Assembly (NCBI GenBank): GCA_018697195.1
Contig: CM031859.1
Span: forward strand, 58,332,438-58,396,437
Source: Certhia americana
Taxonomy: Eukaryota; Chordata; Aves; Passeriformes; Certhiidae
Direction: 5' to 3'
Length of the DNA: 64,000 nucleotides
Every line of letters begins with the position of its first letter. Position 1 is the first letter of the stretch. Made by a program: the position numbers and the translations under genes. Positions 13,147 through 27,642 of this stretch are shown piece by piece. The notes beneath the pieces are model-generated. The model saw only the letters and a list, made by a program, of their open reading frames with translations. It was not told where the DNA came from and did no database searches.

Positions 13147-13184
13147 GCGTACACACACTCACACACGTATGCACATACACACAG
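13147..13184. repeat. CA-rich imperfect microsatellite
   Basis: Interrupted CA repeats (acacacactcacacac, then cacatacacac) separated by gtatg. It looks like a decayed (CA)n array. Confidence 0.8.
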
Positions 13185-16100
13185 CAGCTCTTTAAATGGG
13201 CACAAAACATGGATCTTTTCCACTGACACAAAAAGTTGTTAGAATGGTGCAAGAGTCATAGTTCCTGATTAATTTGGTCTGTTCGGCTATGTTCCTACCA
13301 CAGGAATAGAAACAAAAACGAACAGAGGAGCATTTCCTCTAAAAAGCTAATTTCTTGTGAAATAAGGAGGCCACACCTTTGGAGGAAGCTGACTGTACAG
13401 GACTTCTCCATTCAGTTCTCAGAGGTTTGCTGCAGGACCTAGTAAACAGGACACCATGGAATTTTAGTGAGGCAAACCACCCAGTCCAATACATAAAACC
13501 CTAAGACTGCCGTTAGTGTCTTCTGCTAATATTGCCGTGTTTCTTTGGGCTGTTTGTCAGAAGTGGAAGACTTCTTTGCTCTTAATCCATGAGACAAATG
13601 GGCAAAGTGCCAGCTGGCTGCTCCAGAAGGGGTGGTGGGATTTCGGGCAGCAGGAGAAGCTATCACTGCAGCAAAACACACCCTTTAGCCTGCAATTTTT
13701 GCTTAAGTGGGATAATTTGGTGGTCTGACAAAGGGCTTTTCATCCTCAAGTACAGTTAGGAATGCCACTGTGTGCTCAGATTAGACAAACATTACAAAAA
13801 AACTATGTTTGTAACGATAACCGATGAATAAGAAACCAGCTAGTGACATAACCTTTCAAATGATCTAAATAACCGATCTAGTTCAGAGAGGAATAACCTT
13901 TTAAAATCATTAGATTTTGTAAACAGATGTAAAAATAATTAACTTCAAATTATGTATCCAGAGAATAATGTAAACTGCAGATTTCAAAGTCAGAACAACT
14001 GTACTTCAAAGGAAAGCAAATGCTGCTTAGAGAACAAAGACATCGATGATTGATTTTCAGGTGAGCCATTCAGAACCAGACCAGCATGTTTGACTCTCTT
14101 TAAAGATAAGACACTGAAGAACAAGAGATCCAGTACTTTACCTTTCTCTGCCCATTCTAGAAATGTTCCTTTTCTGAGCCTCTGAATTACTGGCTTTATA
14201 GCTGTTTTTGTGACAGTCGTTCCCAAGGTGATGCAGAGCAATTTACAGACACTGGAAATCAAGTCCAAATCATCTCTGTTTTTTAGTTGTATTTATAAAG
14301 GGCAATGTTAAAGTGGTACTAGAGACAAAGATGAAAATTTATGCTGAGTCCTATTATTTTCTTTTGCAAATGTTGATAGGTATATATAGACATGAGTGAA
14401 AGAAGGCAAACCTGAAAAAATTCTCAAATCAAAAGAGGATGCAGACACTTGTATGAGACAAAGGGGGTGGGAGGAAACACATCCTTTTACAAAGCACCAG
14501 TAAATGGGCAAATCACTGCTGAAGAAACCTTTCTTTCTGTTAGGGAAGTCTGGTAAGAGAGTCAAAGATAGATGAGGGGGACAAGAGAAAGGCCTGAAAA
14601 AAGGCCTGGGTAGAGAACCTTAGTGAGTGAAAGAACACCAGTGGCATAGGGATGACTGAAAACCTGCCATTGGGAAACAACCTGAAAGTGGCCTTTACCT
14701 ATACAGAAACAAGCTACCAAGCACTTCTCTCACGTTTGCCTATGAGCTGACACTGTGGAAGTGTTCTCATTCCTGGCTCAACTGTGATGACCTCTGGACA
14801 ATGATAAAAGGTTGCTCACTTCACTGTCTCCTCTGGCATGCAGAGTGAGAAGGATGGAGACTCCATATGAGATTTAAGATTATTCTGCACTACAAGAAAG
14901 CAATTTAAGACTTTAAAAAAAAAAAATGAACAAAAAGCCAGAGGAGTTCTTGACTTCCCTTCTATCAGTTGCTCTGGTATCTAAATTATCTTCTAGGCTC
15001 TGTGCCCATAATCTTTATGTGGTGCTATAGAAATGCAGAGCAATATTTTTTACCTGAGACTGGCAATTAGTGTTAGCATAAAGAGAACAACCCTTCCAGG
15101 ATTAACTGTACTCCAAGGACTTGGTCAGATGTGTAAATTTGTTCCATTATGACTAGTTTCCACATCATTGCAATATGCTGATGGATGTGTCTGTAAGATT
15201 AAAATCTGCTGTTACATCACTGTAAAGCTAGCACAAGGCAGATACAAAGATTTTGGGTTTATATCTGCCTTGGTATCTAAAATGTTTCTGCATTTAAAAT
15301 CTTGCAGCATGCCAGTATCTATTTTGGGCTGTATTTACATGGAGGGCATAACCTGCTCTCAAATTTCAGAAAGGGACTTAAAACGTCATGTGGCTACATG
15401 AAAGATTTTTAGCAGACTTGAAGTTTGAGTACAATGCTTGTAACCTTGCACTCCTTGACAGATGGGCCAGGAGTCAGGTGCAAATTCCTGGCTTTCCAAA
15501 GCATACAATTTGGCTGGACCTGAAATAGGATGGAGATTCTCCTCTTACCACATAAAGGTGAGCTCTGAAAACTGAATTTCAATGTACAAACTGCTCCACC
15601 TTCTGCCCACCCTACTTAAACCTGTAAATGATAAACACTTCCAAAAGTTTTCCAGAGCCATTTTGTCAGAGCCAGTTTGTCTCCAGCTGTTCTCTCCAAA
15701 AGGAAATTCTCATAAACTTTTGGTCTTATCTGCACCCAAGGCCAGCACAGGTAATGAGAAAAAGAGCTGCCAAATGGCACATTTATGACACCTTAATCCA
15801 CACTCTATAATAATGCAGGCAACTTTTCTTTTTTTCCCAGTAATGGACCATTTTTTTATTTATTTATTTTGTCTTCATTGTTTTTAAAAGACCAATCGGA
15901 AGACTTTGCTGCATTTTCTTTAGAGATTAGCAGGAAGGGAAGGGTGGATGCTTATCACCCACCACCTGGAGAGGCTAAACGTATGAAAGGACATGAAGTT
16001 TAGACACATACTTGCAAAGCTTGATTCCCTGCCAAAGCAGAGCTGGAGCACAATAACTCAAAGTCATGCCAAAGTTGAATAGCCACCTGCTAGAATATGA

Positions 16101-19100
16101 GCTAGAAATGAAAGGAACACCTGCAAAATAAGACCAGGAAGGGGGAAGGAGTTGCCCTTGAAAGCAAAGCAACAGAAACAGGCAACAAGAGACTAACTTG
16201 AGAACTAAAGTTTTCAAATAAATCAGCTTCAAAGTCATGTTTGAGAGTTCAGCAAGGAATATGCTTCTTATAAATAAAGCAAGATGGGGAACCACACCAC
16301 AATCAAAACTGTTGATCCTGATTCTCATCAGACTGATAATTTGATGTTCATATTTCATCAGCATTACCAAAGATTGCAAAACAAGAGTAATGAATTCCTG
16401 CTGCCCTGGTTATTTCCAGATGTTGTCGTTATCCATTAGTACTTCACCATTCACTGACAGTTCAGGTAAAACATATACTGCAAGTATAAAATACCATAGA
16501 GTTAACTAATTTCTAAGAAATTCTATGTATTGGTATCCATGCAGCAATTCCTCTCAACTCCCTCTTCTACCTAATAATTTTCATTGATTCGTTTATTGTG
16601 TAGACCACTCACCAGTATGTGCTCAAGACTGTTTCTAGACAGACTGTCTGAGATTGTGATAATGAAAAATTAGTCAGCTGGAATACCAGCACAATGTTAT
16701 TTATTTCTTGAAAATAACTAAATCATCATTCAGATTGCGTGCTCACATTTGTATTTGCTAGCAGATATCTACCTCTCGCATTCCTTATTAAACAAAGAAA
16801 TACAGGTCCAAGCTGTACTCCCTAGTCCTATATAAGTAACTCTGAGAATTAAAATTGAGGTACCATGTTGAAGAACCCATTAGCCAAGCTTAGTGTGCTA
16901 TGGAGATAAAGAACAATTCTGAAAAAATTAATTTATGTTGAGAATAGCCTTTCCTTCCTAGGTTGTTTTGCAATACAGAAGCAGAGCTGAAGTAAACAAA
17001 ACTAAAAACATAGGAACATTTTACTCAAAAAACCCCAAGCAAACAAAATAAAACAGAAAAATGAGAAGCTCAGTGGCAATTCTGGACAAGGAGATGATAC
17101 TCAATGGCTGCTCTGCAATTTATGTAGAAGTTCTCCACTTAAAAATAATTTAGGTTCCTTACACACCACTTAAAATACATAAATAAATGTTAGGGATGCA
17201 GAAGTAGGTCTGTAGCAAATCCATGGAATCTCTCACAGGAGGGTTCATATGGAAATTAATCTCCATGATATTGATATTGCTGATTTTGTTACTGTTTATA
17301 TTGTCTTAGCACTTAGAAATCTGCCTAGATACTCCTTTCAGCAGGCATCAAGTATTTTTTCTTTTATAAAAAAAATTACTATCTTTAATATCTTTCTTGA
17401 AGGATGCAAAATCTGAAGACAATTTGAACATGAAAGCTTCTTTGTTCCACAGAAAAAACAGGAAAAAATGGCAGTACTTAATAGCCAGCAATGGATAAAA
17501 TCCATTGCCCAATGCATATTACAGTCCACACCTTTTCCTCTGCCTGAAAGTGAATACCTGAAATAGTGTTTCTGAAATGGCCATCCACTAGCATCACAAA
17601 AAGCTCCACCATCTAATAATCATCGTAATAAAATTAATGGTTTTAAAAAATAATGTATGTTTATTATGCTCTGTAAGAGGATAAATAAAACCAATTCTAT
17701 GAGTAACAATTTTTACTTTCTCTTTCAGTTTATTTTCTTTATATTTATGCACTTGTCTAGTCTCACACTTAATTGTGATAGACAGCTCCAAAATTAGTGC
17801 AGATGGGTGTCTGATAAAGTTGAATTCTATACCTAACCGGCACTGATGCTGGCTAGACCTTGGAATAAAGGGGTGAATATGGTACATATAGGTTTTATTT
17901 ACATTTTGAAATGAAATGAGAAACCAAAATATGTAGTCTGAGCTTGTCTGCAGAATCTTCACAGTGGATTCAGATTTAGTGAGGTACGAGTCTCCTGAGC
18001 CAATTTTGAGACTGCACAGTCCCCTTCCCCTTATCTTCATGAACTGTGTCCTAGTGGGCTGAAAAACAGTTATTTTAGCCACTTCTCACATTTCTAGATG
18101 AACCCTTTCTTCAATCAAAGATGATGAAGTGAAATGAAATTATGAAAGGCAGAAAACATAGAGCCCAAAGTGTGACCTAGGAATCTTAATTTTCCTCAAT
18201 CATTGCTGTAACGGAATGCAAGTCTGCAGCAGCAGGGGTGAAATTATAGTACAAATTACCATGCTATGCCAGATAAATTATTCTCTGCAGCATGGTTATT
18301 AAGTGATAGATAAATAACTAACACCGCAGGACTGATTGACAAAATATAAGTGACCTGGAGATAAGCAGGGCACTGTGAAAATAACATTGCAGTGCCACTA
18401 ATATTTTAATACTGAAATGAGATTTTCCAAGGCAGAAAAATCTTAAAATAGTATATGACTAAGCCAGCTTCAAGTTAAACAGGTATTAAGAGCTCTTCAG
18501 CTGAGAATGCTTAGCTTCATGACATGTCTCATGTAAACATTTGTTAAATACAAAGTTGGGTATTGGCGCATGTTTTCTACCTGAGAAGGACATTAAAGGC
18601 TCCTGTTATGAGAGAGTGATGGGATGTTTTTCTGTCTAACAGACGTTAGTAGATAGCTATCTTCTTTAACAATAGCTTCAAAGACAATGTGGGACGGGCT
18701 CAAAAGTTACTCAGTGACAGTGTCATTCAGGTTTAGAAACAGAGCTAATAAAGAGAGAAAGTACTCAAATTGTCAGAAGGAACCCAAGAAATCACTGGCC
18801 ACATGTGTCCTCTGGAGAGCTTCCTCCATTATTTCTACAGCTGGAACCTGCTTCAGTTTGAACATTTCTGTGCAAAGTGCTGTTGTAAGAGAACAACTTG
18901 TCTTACTATTTGTGATCATTTTCAAATTTACCAAATGCTTACTATCAGTTCTTGTGACATATTTATACAAAGACTGATGTTTGCCTTGAAAGGAGACAGT
19001 TCTGCCCAGGTCATCCCAAGGAAAGAAGAAAATTTTTATACAATCAAAACTAAGAGCACTCTCAGTGTAGGATTTTTGACAAAGCAAACAAATATGGTTA

Positions 19101-19244
19101 ACAGCAAGGATAATCAGCTTTTTAGAAACTGAATATCCATCTGACAATCAGCAAAAAAGCTGACTGGGAAAGAAGCAACATATGCCATGTTCCAGAGGGA
19201 AAGTCATGATTAACCACAATCATGAAAACACATAATTGCACCAG
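13185..19244. other. Unique-looking noncoding DNA
   Basis: About 6 kb of AT-rich sequence without a recognisable gene, LTR or LINE. A small (TTTA)n run lies at 15851-15870. The longest open frame of the window (minus strand, 17594-18082, 162 codons) is here, in very AT-rich DNA. Its composition (rich in I, K, F and S) and lack of domains suggest chance. Confidence 0.55.
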
Positions 19245-19266
19245 AAAAAAAAAAAAAAAAAAAAAA
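19245..19266. repeat. Poly(A) homopolymer, 22 bases
   Basis: An uninterrupted run of 22 A. Upstream sequence shows no similarity to a known mRNA or LINE, so I treat it as a homopolymer rather than a retroposed tail. Confidence 0.95.
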
Positions 19267-22200
19267 GTCATGAAAGAGAAGTGAAAAACATACATGTTCT
19301 TGATCCAGATTTGTATATATTTTCTGCTGACTAGAAAGAATTTGTTTTGAAACTTTTCTTTTAGGCCTTTCATTCATAATGTGCTGCAGAAGGAGCAAGC
19401 CATTTATCAGGGTCCCTATGAAGCTGGAGCACAGGAAAGTGAATTATTGAGGAGACAGAAGCAAACCAGCTTTCAAGTCTCTGGCAGCGGAACAAAGGTC
19501 TCTGGCCTCATAAAGGTGTGCAACACATAGGATCTTATACCGAGGTACGTGTTCCAAACAGCATTCTGGCCCCAGGCATGGTGAGGAAACTTGGCTAGTG
19601 TATAGCTATAACAGGTGAGGAAATGAGACAGTATTTTGATAATGCTTTTGTTTTCAGGGAAATGCCTGCTTGTCTAAGGATCTTAAAATATTTCATGAAA
19701 CAGCATTGATGTGATGCTTAGAATGACAGACTTTTTTTTGCCTCTGTGCATGTGTCACTACCCTCATCAGACACAGTATATCATAGGCAGAGGCAAGTTG
19801 CAAGATACTGAATAATAATTGCATGAGTCATGTGGATATTTAAAATCAAATTAAGTCTGCCTAATTAAGTATCCAGGTAATTTAATACAAAACTCCAGCA
19901 GAACTAAGAGATTCCTAGTATAGATTAATAGTGAGTATCTCACTAGAGAAAGCTCCTGTGTGTTGCCCTACACACAGTCATGTCCTCTAATCTTTTCTAG
20001 ATGCAGAACAAACTGAAAGATAGAGAAAGGCAGAGAAAAATGGATGCAATTACAGAGACCCATCCATGAAATAATATGAATGTTCTGCTTATAGACAGAC
20101 AGTCAGGGCAATCAAGAGGGACCAAGCTGAAGGCCAGATTCAGATACATCTAGTGGGACACTGCCAGCAGGTAGAGGAAGTCACAAAAAGAAAACAGCAT
20201 AGCTAGCTTACTGTCTCCTTAAGGCAGAACAAAATGCTAGCAGGTGACAGTAAACACAAAGAGATTGAAGAAGATGGCTCTCTGGAGAAAGGCCCTTGTC
20301 AGAACTTTTAGAACACAAAGAAAAGAAAGGCAGATTTTTGTTTTCTTGTTTTCAAGTCAATTTTGAAACTGAGTGTAGCTCTGTAGGGAAGAGAATTGTT
20401 CCCTGGGGGAATTAGGGAAGTTGTAGAGTTCAAACAGAATGAAGAACAGGGGGGAAATCAATATTTTTTCTCTAGAGGATTACTTTCAGTAGTTGGTGCT
20501 CTCTAGAATCAAGGCAGAAATTAAGAAAAAAACCAAGACAAAACAAAAACAAAAGTCTCCCACTCCTAAATTCCTAACTATTAAAAAGAAAAATGACAAG
20601 GGCTCAGTCATGCGGCATTGAGACTTCTGGAGTTTTGGGCTAACCTTGCTATCTAATATTTCATGACAAATCTGTGAAATTCCTGGAGGGGATTCTTTCC
20701 TTTCACCCTGCCTCATCATCCATCAATGTATTTGTTTGCTCTCTGAACGCTTCCTGTGCCCACAGAAGTATTGCAAGGTCAGGTAATCAGCTGGTGTGCT
20801 AGTATGTGCATATTCTATCTAGCATAACAGGGCTGATTTAAGGCTGGACGGCATTTCATAACCTTGGAATGGAAGACATTTTTATCCCAACCAGTGAGAC
20901 CCCAATATAAATAATCCAGGTATCAAACCCTAACTATTTAATCCTTTCCCTTTATATCTTTTTTAGTAACTGGATTTGCTTGCAGCGGCCACGCAGGTGG
21001 TATTCTCCTACTCTCTGCATAGCACTGCAAAGCACAGAGCTTACAGCTCTGTCCTTAATTGGTAGTGGCATAGTGAGAAACACTGATGGTTCTGTAAAGT
21101 CTTGCATGCATAAGAAGATCACTGTTGTCTTTAATGTTCAGATTCTCTGAAATGTCAGGTGTTTGCATTTCATTCTCCCCCTTCTGCCTTCTTTGTATCT
21201 CTCTCCCCAAATAAAATCTTCACAGGAAAAAAAGCATAATCAGCTGGGACCAGGTGGTTTTAAGAAAAGAAAATTATGTTTTCTGCTTCACTGGACTATC
21301 TCCTGCCTTGGAGTATGGGAGAAAACTCAGAACATGCATGCCATTTTCAGGGAGCTTCCATCAACCAGGACCATTTCTGAAGGAGAGCAAATTGTTAAGA
21401 GTACCAAGATGAAAGCTTAGTGAGCTAACTTGAATTTAATATGACATATTGCACCCTAGATTGTTGCTGTGTTGGTTTAATATTGTTCTGAGCAGACAGC
21501 TCCAAAATCTTATGGAAGAAGCTACTGCCATTACAATGCTTCAAAGCTGCTTTCCTTTGCCACCAAATGAGGAAATGAAATGAGAGTAAGGAAATGTCAT
21601 TGTACTTCAAATCTTGAGGAGTAGACAATCCTCCAGACCAGTTTCTACAGACACACGTTGAAAGAAACTGAAAGCAGATTCACAAAGACAGAATTCTTTA
21701 AGGGAATTAATTTTGAAGTCCCTACTGAACTATACAGGTCTTTAGTGACCTTGTATCCTTCGTGCTATGGAGGCTTTGTCTGAGTTGCCATACAGACTCA
21801 GTACGGCCAATGTATTTCATTTTTGTCGCAGGACCTGAGCAGAATCTGGGCTGCTGCTGAGTCTCTTGGAAAGATGACAGTATTTGGGAAAAGACCAAAT
21901 CCCCATTCTCCCCTTCCAGCTCTCATTTACAGCAGTGGCCAGGAAGAAAGCTGCATGCTGGACCTTGTACCATTTCCACAGGCATGTCCCCTTCAAAAGT
22001 GTTCTTAGGAGGGCCTGGAAGAACAGCCAGGGCTGTCATGTTGCTGGAGTCATGAGGAACTGTAACAGTGAGAAAGAGAGAGAAGGAAAAGACCAAATTT
22101 AAAACGGCCATTCAACTCTGTGGCAGAGCAGCTACTCTATAAGACTATAGAATGTATGTGCTGACTCATTTTCTGATTTAAAAGAATGATTTGTGAAGTT

Positions 22201-25058
22201 GGGGAGAGCAGAAGTGTAACTTCCTCAGAAAATGTTCATGATTCAGAATAACAGCAAAGATCTGAGAGTTTATGCTCAACAGCAGTTGTAGGATTGGACC
22301 ACTTCAAGATCTCTAGTGGGAAAACTGAGTGACCCAAAGTTCCTTCTAGAAGGACATACGGCAAATAAGAAGCTGGGACGTATTTTGCACATATATGGTT
22401 TGCTTTCTCTCAAAAGAGGAAAAAACAGTCACACGTCCAGAGATCCATGGGAAGTCTGTACTTATGAAAAAAGCCAAATCCACATCAGCCTTCTGTTCTC
22501 CAAAACACTTGGCATGTTGAGCCTTCACCAGTTCACCTCAAAATAATTTGCAAAGGTTGTTTATCCCAGCCCATCCATCGATGCCGTAATAATCTTATCC
22601 ATCCAAGCATACATTTTGCATACAACTAACTATATCTCTCCTACTTGCTTGTCAAAAAAGTTCACTGATGCTCGCAACAGAATTTCATCATACTTTCTTG
22701 ATTCTTGTGAAAGGGTGGAGGCTCAGCAACTTTTCCTTTTCTGGCAGGTGCTGGGAATTGCCTCCAGGGAGGAATCTAAGTGTGGCACAAATAAGTAGGT
22801 TCTCTCTCAAGGCTCAGGTTTTTGCTCTCATCTGTGATCTGAAAGCTTTGCACAGCATCACCTCAAATCCTCCCTTAATACCACAATCTCTGAAGGTTTC
22901 AGAACCAGGATGACCTAAACCCAAATATTTTTTCTGTGGATGTCACAAAATTGGATAACATTTAAGCTAATTACTTGAACAGGAACACGAGGTTTGCTCT
23001 AGATCAATTTCTTAAAGAAATGATGAGTTTAGGGGTTGTTTGCAGTGGAGGACTTTTCTTGTATTACCAAACACTCAATGAAAAATCTTGCTTCCAAAAA
23101 AAATTGAAGGAAGTTTGAATATTTATATAAACAAACTTGTCCTGTTTACTGTACATTTATTTCTCTGCACTTCAGAACTGATCCTGACACTAGCAATTTT
23201 TGAGGCTGGATTCTGTGGACAACGGCACAAAGACCTGAGGGATTCAAGACAAGCCCACATCCAAGTCCCAGCCAAGAAATGGGTCAGCTCTGGGCCCTAA
23301 GGAAACAGGCGCACTCTGTGATCCAATTGACTGCAGTACAACTCCAGGGCTTGGCATCTGCCTTCAGGTTTCTCTTCCCAAAATCCATTTACTTTAAAGG
23401 TGAGATGTTGGGGAGGAGGGAGAGGTGCCATACGAAACAAATGACTAACTGCAAGAGGCAGCAATTGGACTCAGCATGTTCTGCTAATACACACCTGATA
23501 AAAAGCATTTTCTTTTTCTCCTCACTGCAAGCAATCAGTTTTATTAACATTGAATGATAATGTGGAATGACTGTGAGGGAAAAAATGTTTAAAATAATAA
23601 AGAGAAACCCTGCAGGTGAGCAAGATTGATTTCAATAAAAGCAACAGAAGAAATACATTTCTGGGACATTTTCCGCCCCCCTCCTCTTTGGTGGGTAAGA
23701 TGTTACAAGTCTGGTGTTGTCAGTCTTGCCAGCAGGAGGGCAGTGACAGGTTGAGCAGCGTGTCTGACAGGACTGAAGTCAAACCTCCAAGAGAAGTAGT
23801 GCAGTACAGAATGGCCAATATTACATATTATGTGGGGGAGAAGGAATGCACAAGGGTTATTCAGATATCATTATGCATGGCAAAAATAAACCCCGAAACA
23901 ACAACCCACAAACAAATCAGGATGACAGCTCTGCAAAAAAGCAGCAAGAAATGAACTCCATCTGATTCAAATCATACTGAATTACAAAGAAAAATATCAC
24001 TAGCAACAGACAAGCATTACATCTCACACTCCTTTAAGGGGGCAGATAGAGTTGCAAAGGGCTCATATGCTTGTAAAAATACAAGTTTTGCTGCCTTTAG
24101 ATTATGTTCAGGCTGAAAGTGATGGATGAAGCCCAACATGGTACCTTCTCAGCATTGCTTTCTGCAGTGACCAATAGCTCCTGCTCAGGGTTTGAGTATC
24201 CAAGAGTTATCAGGTGATGCCAATGTCACTCCCACAGCAATTACTTACTCAAGTAACAGCTACATGGATGTGTAACACATTAGATTTTCACAGTATGTGA
24301 TACTTTTGCTATTATGGTGAAAAATCAGCATTTGTGCTTAAAACTTTAAAGTTGTCTCTCTCAATGTGTTGTGCTAATCTCTTTTTTTTTTTCTCCCACT
24401 TGTCTTCAGAAGCCATCTCCTCATGCCACTCACTCCTCAGGTTGGCAGCCAACTGCCTGCTGATCTATGAAGTCCTGGAATTCTTGTAGTTTTTATCAGT
24501 GTTCAGCAGCAGCTCATCTTATCTAACAAACTTCTGTTGGAGAAAGAGAACTTGCAGGCTTTTCCAACCTTGAATCTTGCAGATTTCCCTACTCTCTTAG
24601 GTTTTAATGGTCTTTTGGACCATTACACATTGTCTGCACCAACTAGGTGTTTTATTACAATCCCTATGACTCAAGAACAAATCTGGGACGCTTCTGTTCT
24701 CAGAAGGGAGTAAGCAGGAAAAGATTTCTTTGATATTGCATCCTAAGAACATTCTATTTTCTACAAACAAACATGAAGTGTCAGCATGGATCCCCATTCC
24801 AGGGATCAGCTGATCTAATCAGTCTACTAGCTGGCTGTAGGGATAATGGGGACCTAAGGACAGAGCTAGGCAGAAAATGGTCAATTCCAGCTTAATCATT
24901 AAAGAGGAAAAAGAAAAATACAATTAAAACAAAAGAGAGTGACAAAGTGAGACCAAGAAGAAGCGACAGCAGATTTGGACAGAAGAAGGGGATAAGTCCT
25001 ATTTGCAAATGGTGATCACATTTGGTGATTAGTCTCAGCCAAGAAAAATGAAGGATGA
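19267..25058. other. Unique-looking noncoding DNA
   Basis: No gene recognised. Open frames of 60-112 codons are scattered on both strands, some overlapping (for example 21823-22102 and 22616-22913), without domains. No interspersed repeat recognised. Confidence 0.55.
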
Positions 25059-25083
25059 TTTTTTTTTTTTTTTTTTTTTTTTT
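25059..25083. repeat. Poly(T) homopolymer, 25 bases
   Basis: An uninterrupted run of 25 T, with a further T-rich patch at 25134-25152. On the minus strand it could read as a retroposon tail, but no recognisable element precedes it. Confidence 0.95.
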
Positions 25084-27244
25084 GGTAAGATTTCAAAACG
25101 AATATGGATTTCTGTTCTGAAATAGTTTGGAGGGTTTTTTGGTTTTTTTTTTCTGTGGAAAAAGAGAGCTAAATAAAAAGACAATGAGAAAGGTCTAGCC
25201 TCAAATAGCAAATGGGAACAGTTAATGTCAAGTCGAATGCAGTGTTTCAGTTTCAACATCTTCTCCCTGCTTCCCTCTCCCCCCTTTATTTAAATGTCGT
25301 ATACTCAATGTTCTGTTTTATTTTAAAACACATTTCTTCTGTTCAATTGTGTAAATAAAGAAAAAAACATAGATGAGCCATTATTCATAAATCTGTGCTT
25401 GAGGGAGCTAGAGCAGGGTATGACAGAGTTTTTTCAAATGTATACAAAAGACAGTGTCTCTGTGCACTTCCAGATAATCCAGGGGTGAATTTACTTGGGG
25501 AAGAGGAACAAGAAGGCTGAAAGAAGAAGAAGGGGAAAGAAACTGCACTTCCCAGCCTTGCCCATGGTCATCTGCCCAGGACAGGAAATGTTCACCAAGA
25601 CAACTTTGTGAACTCCCACATGATGCACCTGTAAGAGGCCAGTAAGGTTTGCTGTTTGGTGACAACAGATTTCACACTGCTGTTTTATGGCTTTGCCTCT
25701 CAGCAGTAACTTTGAATCTATCAGAACAGGCTATTCTACATATAAGGCTGACACTGCAACTTATTGTATCCCACACATTATACCGAAGCATATGTCCCTG
25801 TGTGAAATGCTGTTTTACACATTCAGCATTCATGCGTGGATGATTTCTTGTGCCTCAAGTATTCAATCTAATGGGCACTTTTAGTATACACAACTACGGG
25901 CACTAAGGTTAAGGATTTAAAATACTAGACCAATATATTATATAAATTAAAATCTCTTTGGCATCCACAGATATAATATAGTATTTGGGCTTTCTGACCT
26001 AGAGTACAATTTCCATATACTCATTAAAAATTGATAGCACTTCTCATTATTGATTCCTCTCTCCTCAGCCCACCCACCCTTCTCTCCCACATCACAGCTG
26101 CCACCTCTGATTCCCAGGACATCACCCTTATGGTCACCTCCAGGAGTGTCTGGGACACCTCCTTCAGGCTCTACAAGGAGGCTGATGTTCTCTGTAATCC
26201 ATAGGAGCATGTATGGGGGCCCACCTCTTCCCTTTCAATCAAAAAATTGAGACACATTTATTCCCAAACATGAGATGCAAATGAAGCTTTCCACAGTCAC
26301 AAAAGTCTTTAAGCTGCTTGTAGCACAGCACTAGGTTTCTCAGAGACCTGCTTCTCTGAGACACCACTCAAGCAACAGCTCGGGTTCTAGCCATCCTGTT
26401 GTTCAGGCATCCACACAATAATACATTCCTAGTATTTTGGGGCGTGTATTATTCCTGTCTTATAAAAGACTTATCCATTCAACAATTGAATTAATAAGAG
26501 AAAAAGCTTTACTGGGGAATAATGTGTATCTAATTATTAATGTGCTATAGAACTTAGCTTTTATATTGCAATTTATATTGCAATTACCTTCTTTGTGATA
26601 TAAAGCAGAACAATACAGAGGAAGAACTTCTTTATTAATGCCTAATTGCATGGTAATTTAAAATATTCAAGTTTCTTTAATAAGGTGCTGTATGAATGTT
26701 ACCTAATTTGACAAGATTAATTATACAATTAATTTGAGACTGCTCTCAATTAAATTAGTAAAAATTCTTAAGAATACAGGAACCTAACATGAAGTGAGAT
26801 ACCTATTAAACAGGGTATTAATTAGACAGAGATGAAATAATGCATGCTTTGTTAATATAAAGGGCATTGAGGAGTTGTAAAGATGTATTATTTCATTACT
26901 TTAATAAAATAAAGGTAGTCCAGGCACAAAACAATTTCCGAGAATCTTTCAAGACACTGTGTAATAGAAGTCAGTGTTAGTTCTGCTACAGGGACTGAGG
27001 AGGCTGATTCTCACCTCAGGTCAGATTTATTCCAAGTCGTTTGATCCTGTAAAATTTCTCCAATGTTATTGCAGGGTAAATCCATGCACAGTCCCAATGG
27101 AGCAATGAGAAATGGAGGTAGAGGTCAGTCATGGATTAGAAAATAGGCACCATCTAAATCTGTATCTAAAAAATGAAAAAAAAAAAATATGTACCCCAGC
27201 ATCCTAAGTTCACAAAATGAAACAGGTTAGAGTCCAGACTACTA
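25084..27244. other. AT-rich noncoding DNA with TAATTA-rich block
   Basis: No gene recognised. About 26500-26900 is very AT-rich, with TAATTA cores at 26531, 26718 and 26819, a 12-bp palindrome attcttaagaat (26764-26775) and a 13-bp tandem duplication (tttatattgcaat-like, 26560-26585). Such composition is common both in homeodomain-bound enhancers and in neutral AT-rich DNA. Confidence 0.45.
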
Positions 27245-27642
27245 ATGGAAGGAAACAAGGCAAAAGGCAGGGTCACAGCCATGGACTTAAGGAAGAAGGA
27301 TTTGGTCCATGGGCCTGCTTGGAGGCATCCCATGGAAACAGTTCCAGAGAGAAGAGGGGCCCAGGAGACCTAATTGATTTTCATGAGCTACATCTTCCAA
27401 TATCTAGAATAGCTCACTCTGCCCTGCAGACCAAAGGTGATCGGAGGCCTGCAGGAATGAACAAGCTGCTCCTGACAAAAACCCAACACAACAAGGAAAT
27501 GTACAAGGAAGGGAAAACAGGGGTCAGGCAGTCCATGAGGAATAAAGACATTGTGCAAGTGTGTAGAGATGAGATTACGAAAGCCAAAGACCACAGGGAT
27601 CTCAGTCTGACAAATTACATGAAGGGCAACAAGAAAAGCTGA
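27217..27642 (+). pseudogene. CR1 ORF2 linker-region remnant
   Basis: A 141-codon open frame whose second half follows the CR1 ORF2 region between endonuclease and reverse transcriptase: RRPAGMNKLLL resembles the usual RRPAWMNKELL, and MKGNKKS resembles VKGNKKSFY. The first 10 or so codons precede the element. The methionine is a chance start. A stop directly after GNKKS ends the frame where an active element would continue. No functional product is expected. Confidence 0.8.

Noticed and set aside
17594..18082. 162-codon minus-strand open frame, the longest in the window
   Set aside because: It lies in very AT-rich DNA, its composition is that of translated noncoding sequence, no domain or splice context is recognisable, and a chance frame of this size is plausible in 64 kb read in six frames.
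19245..19266. 22-A run as a processed-pseudogene tail
   Set aside because: No mRNA-like sequence upstream and no flanking direct repeats found.
25059..25083. 25-T run as the tail of a minus-strand retroposon
   Set aside because: No recognisable element body on the high-coordinate side and no duplications seen.
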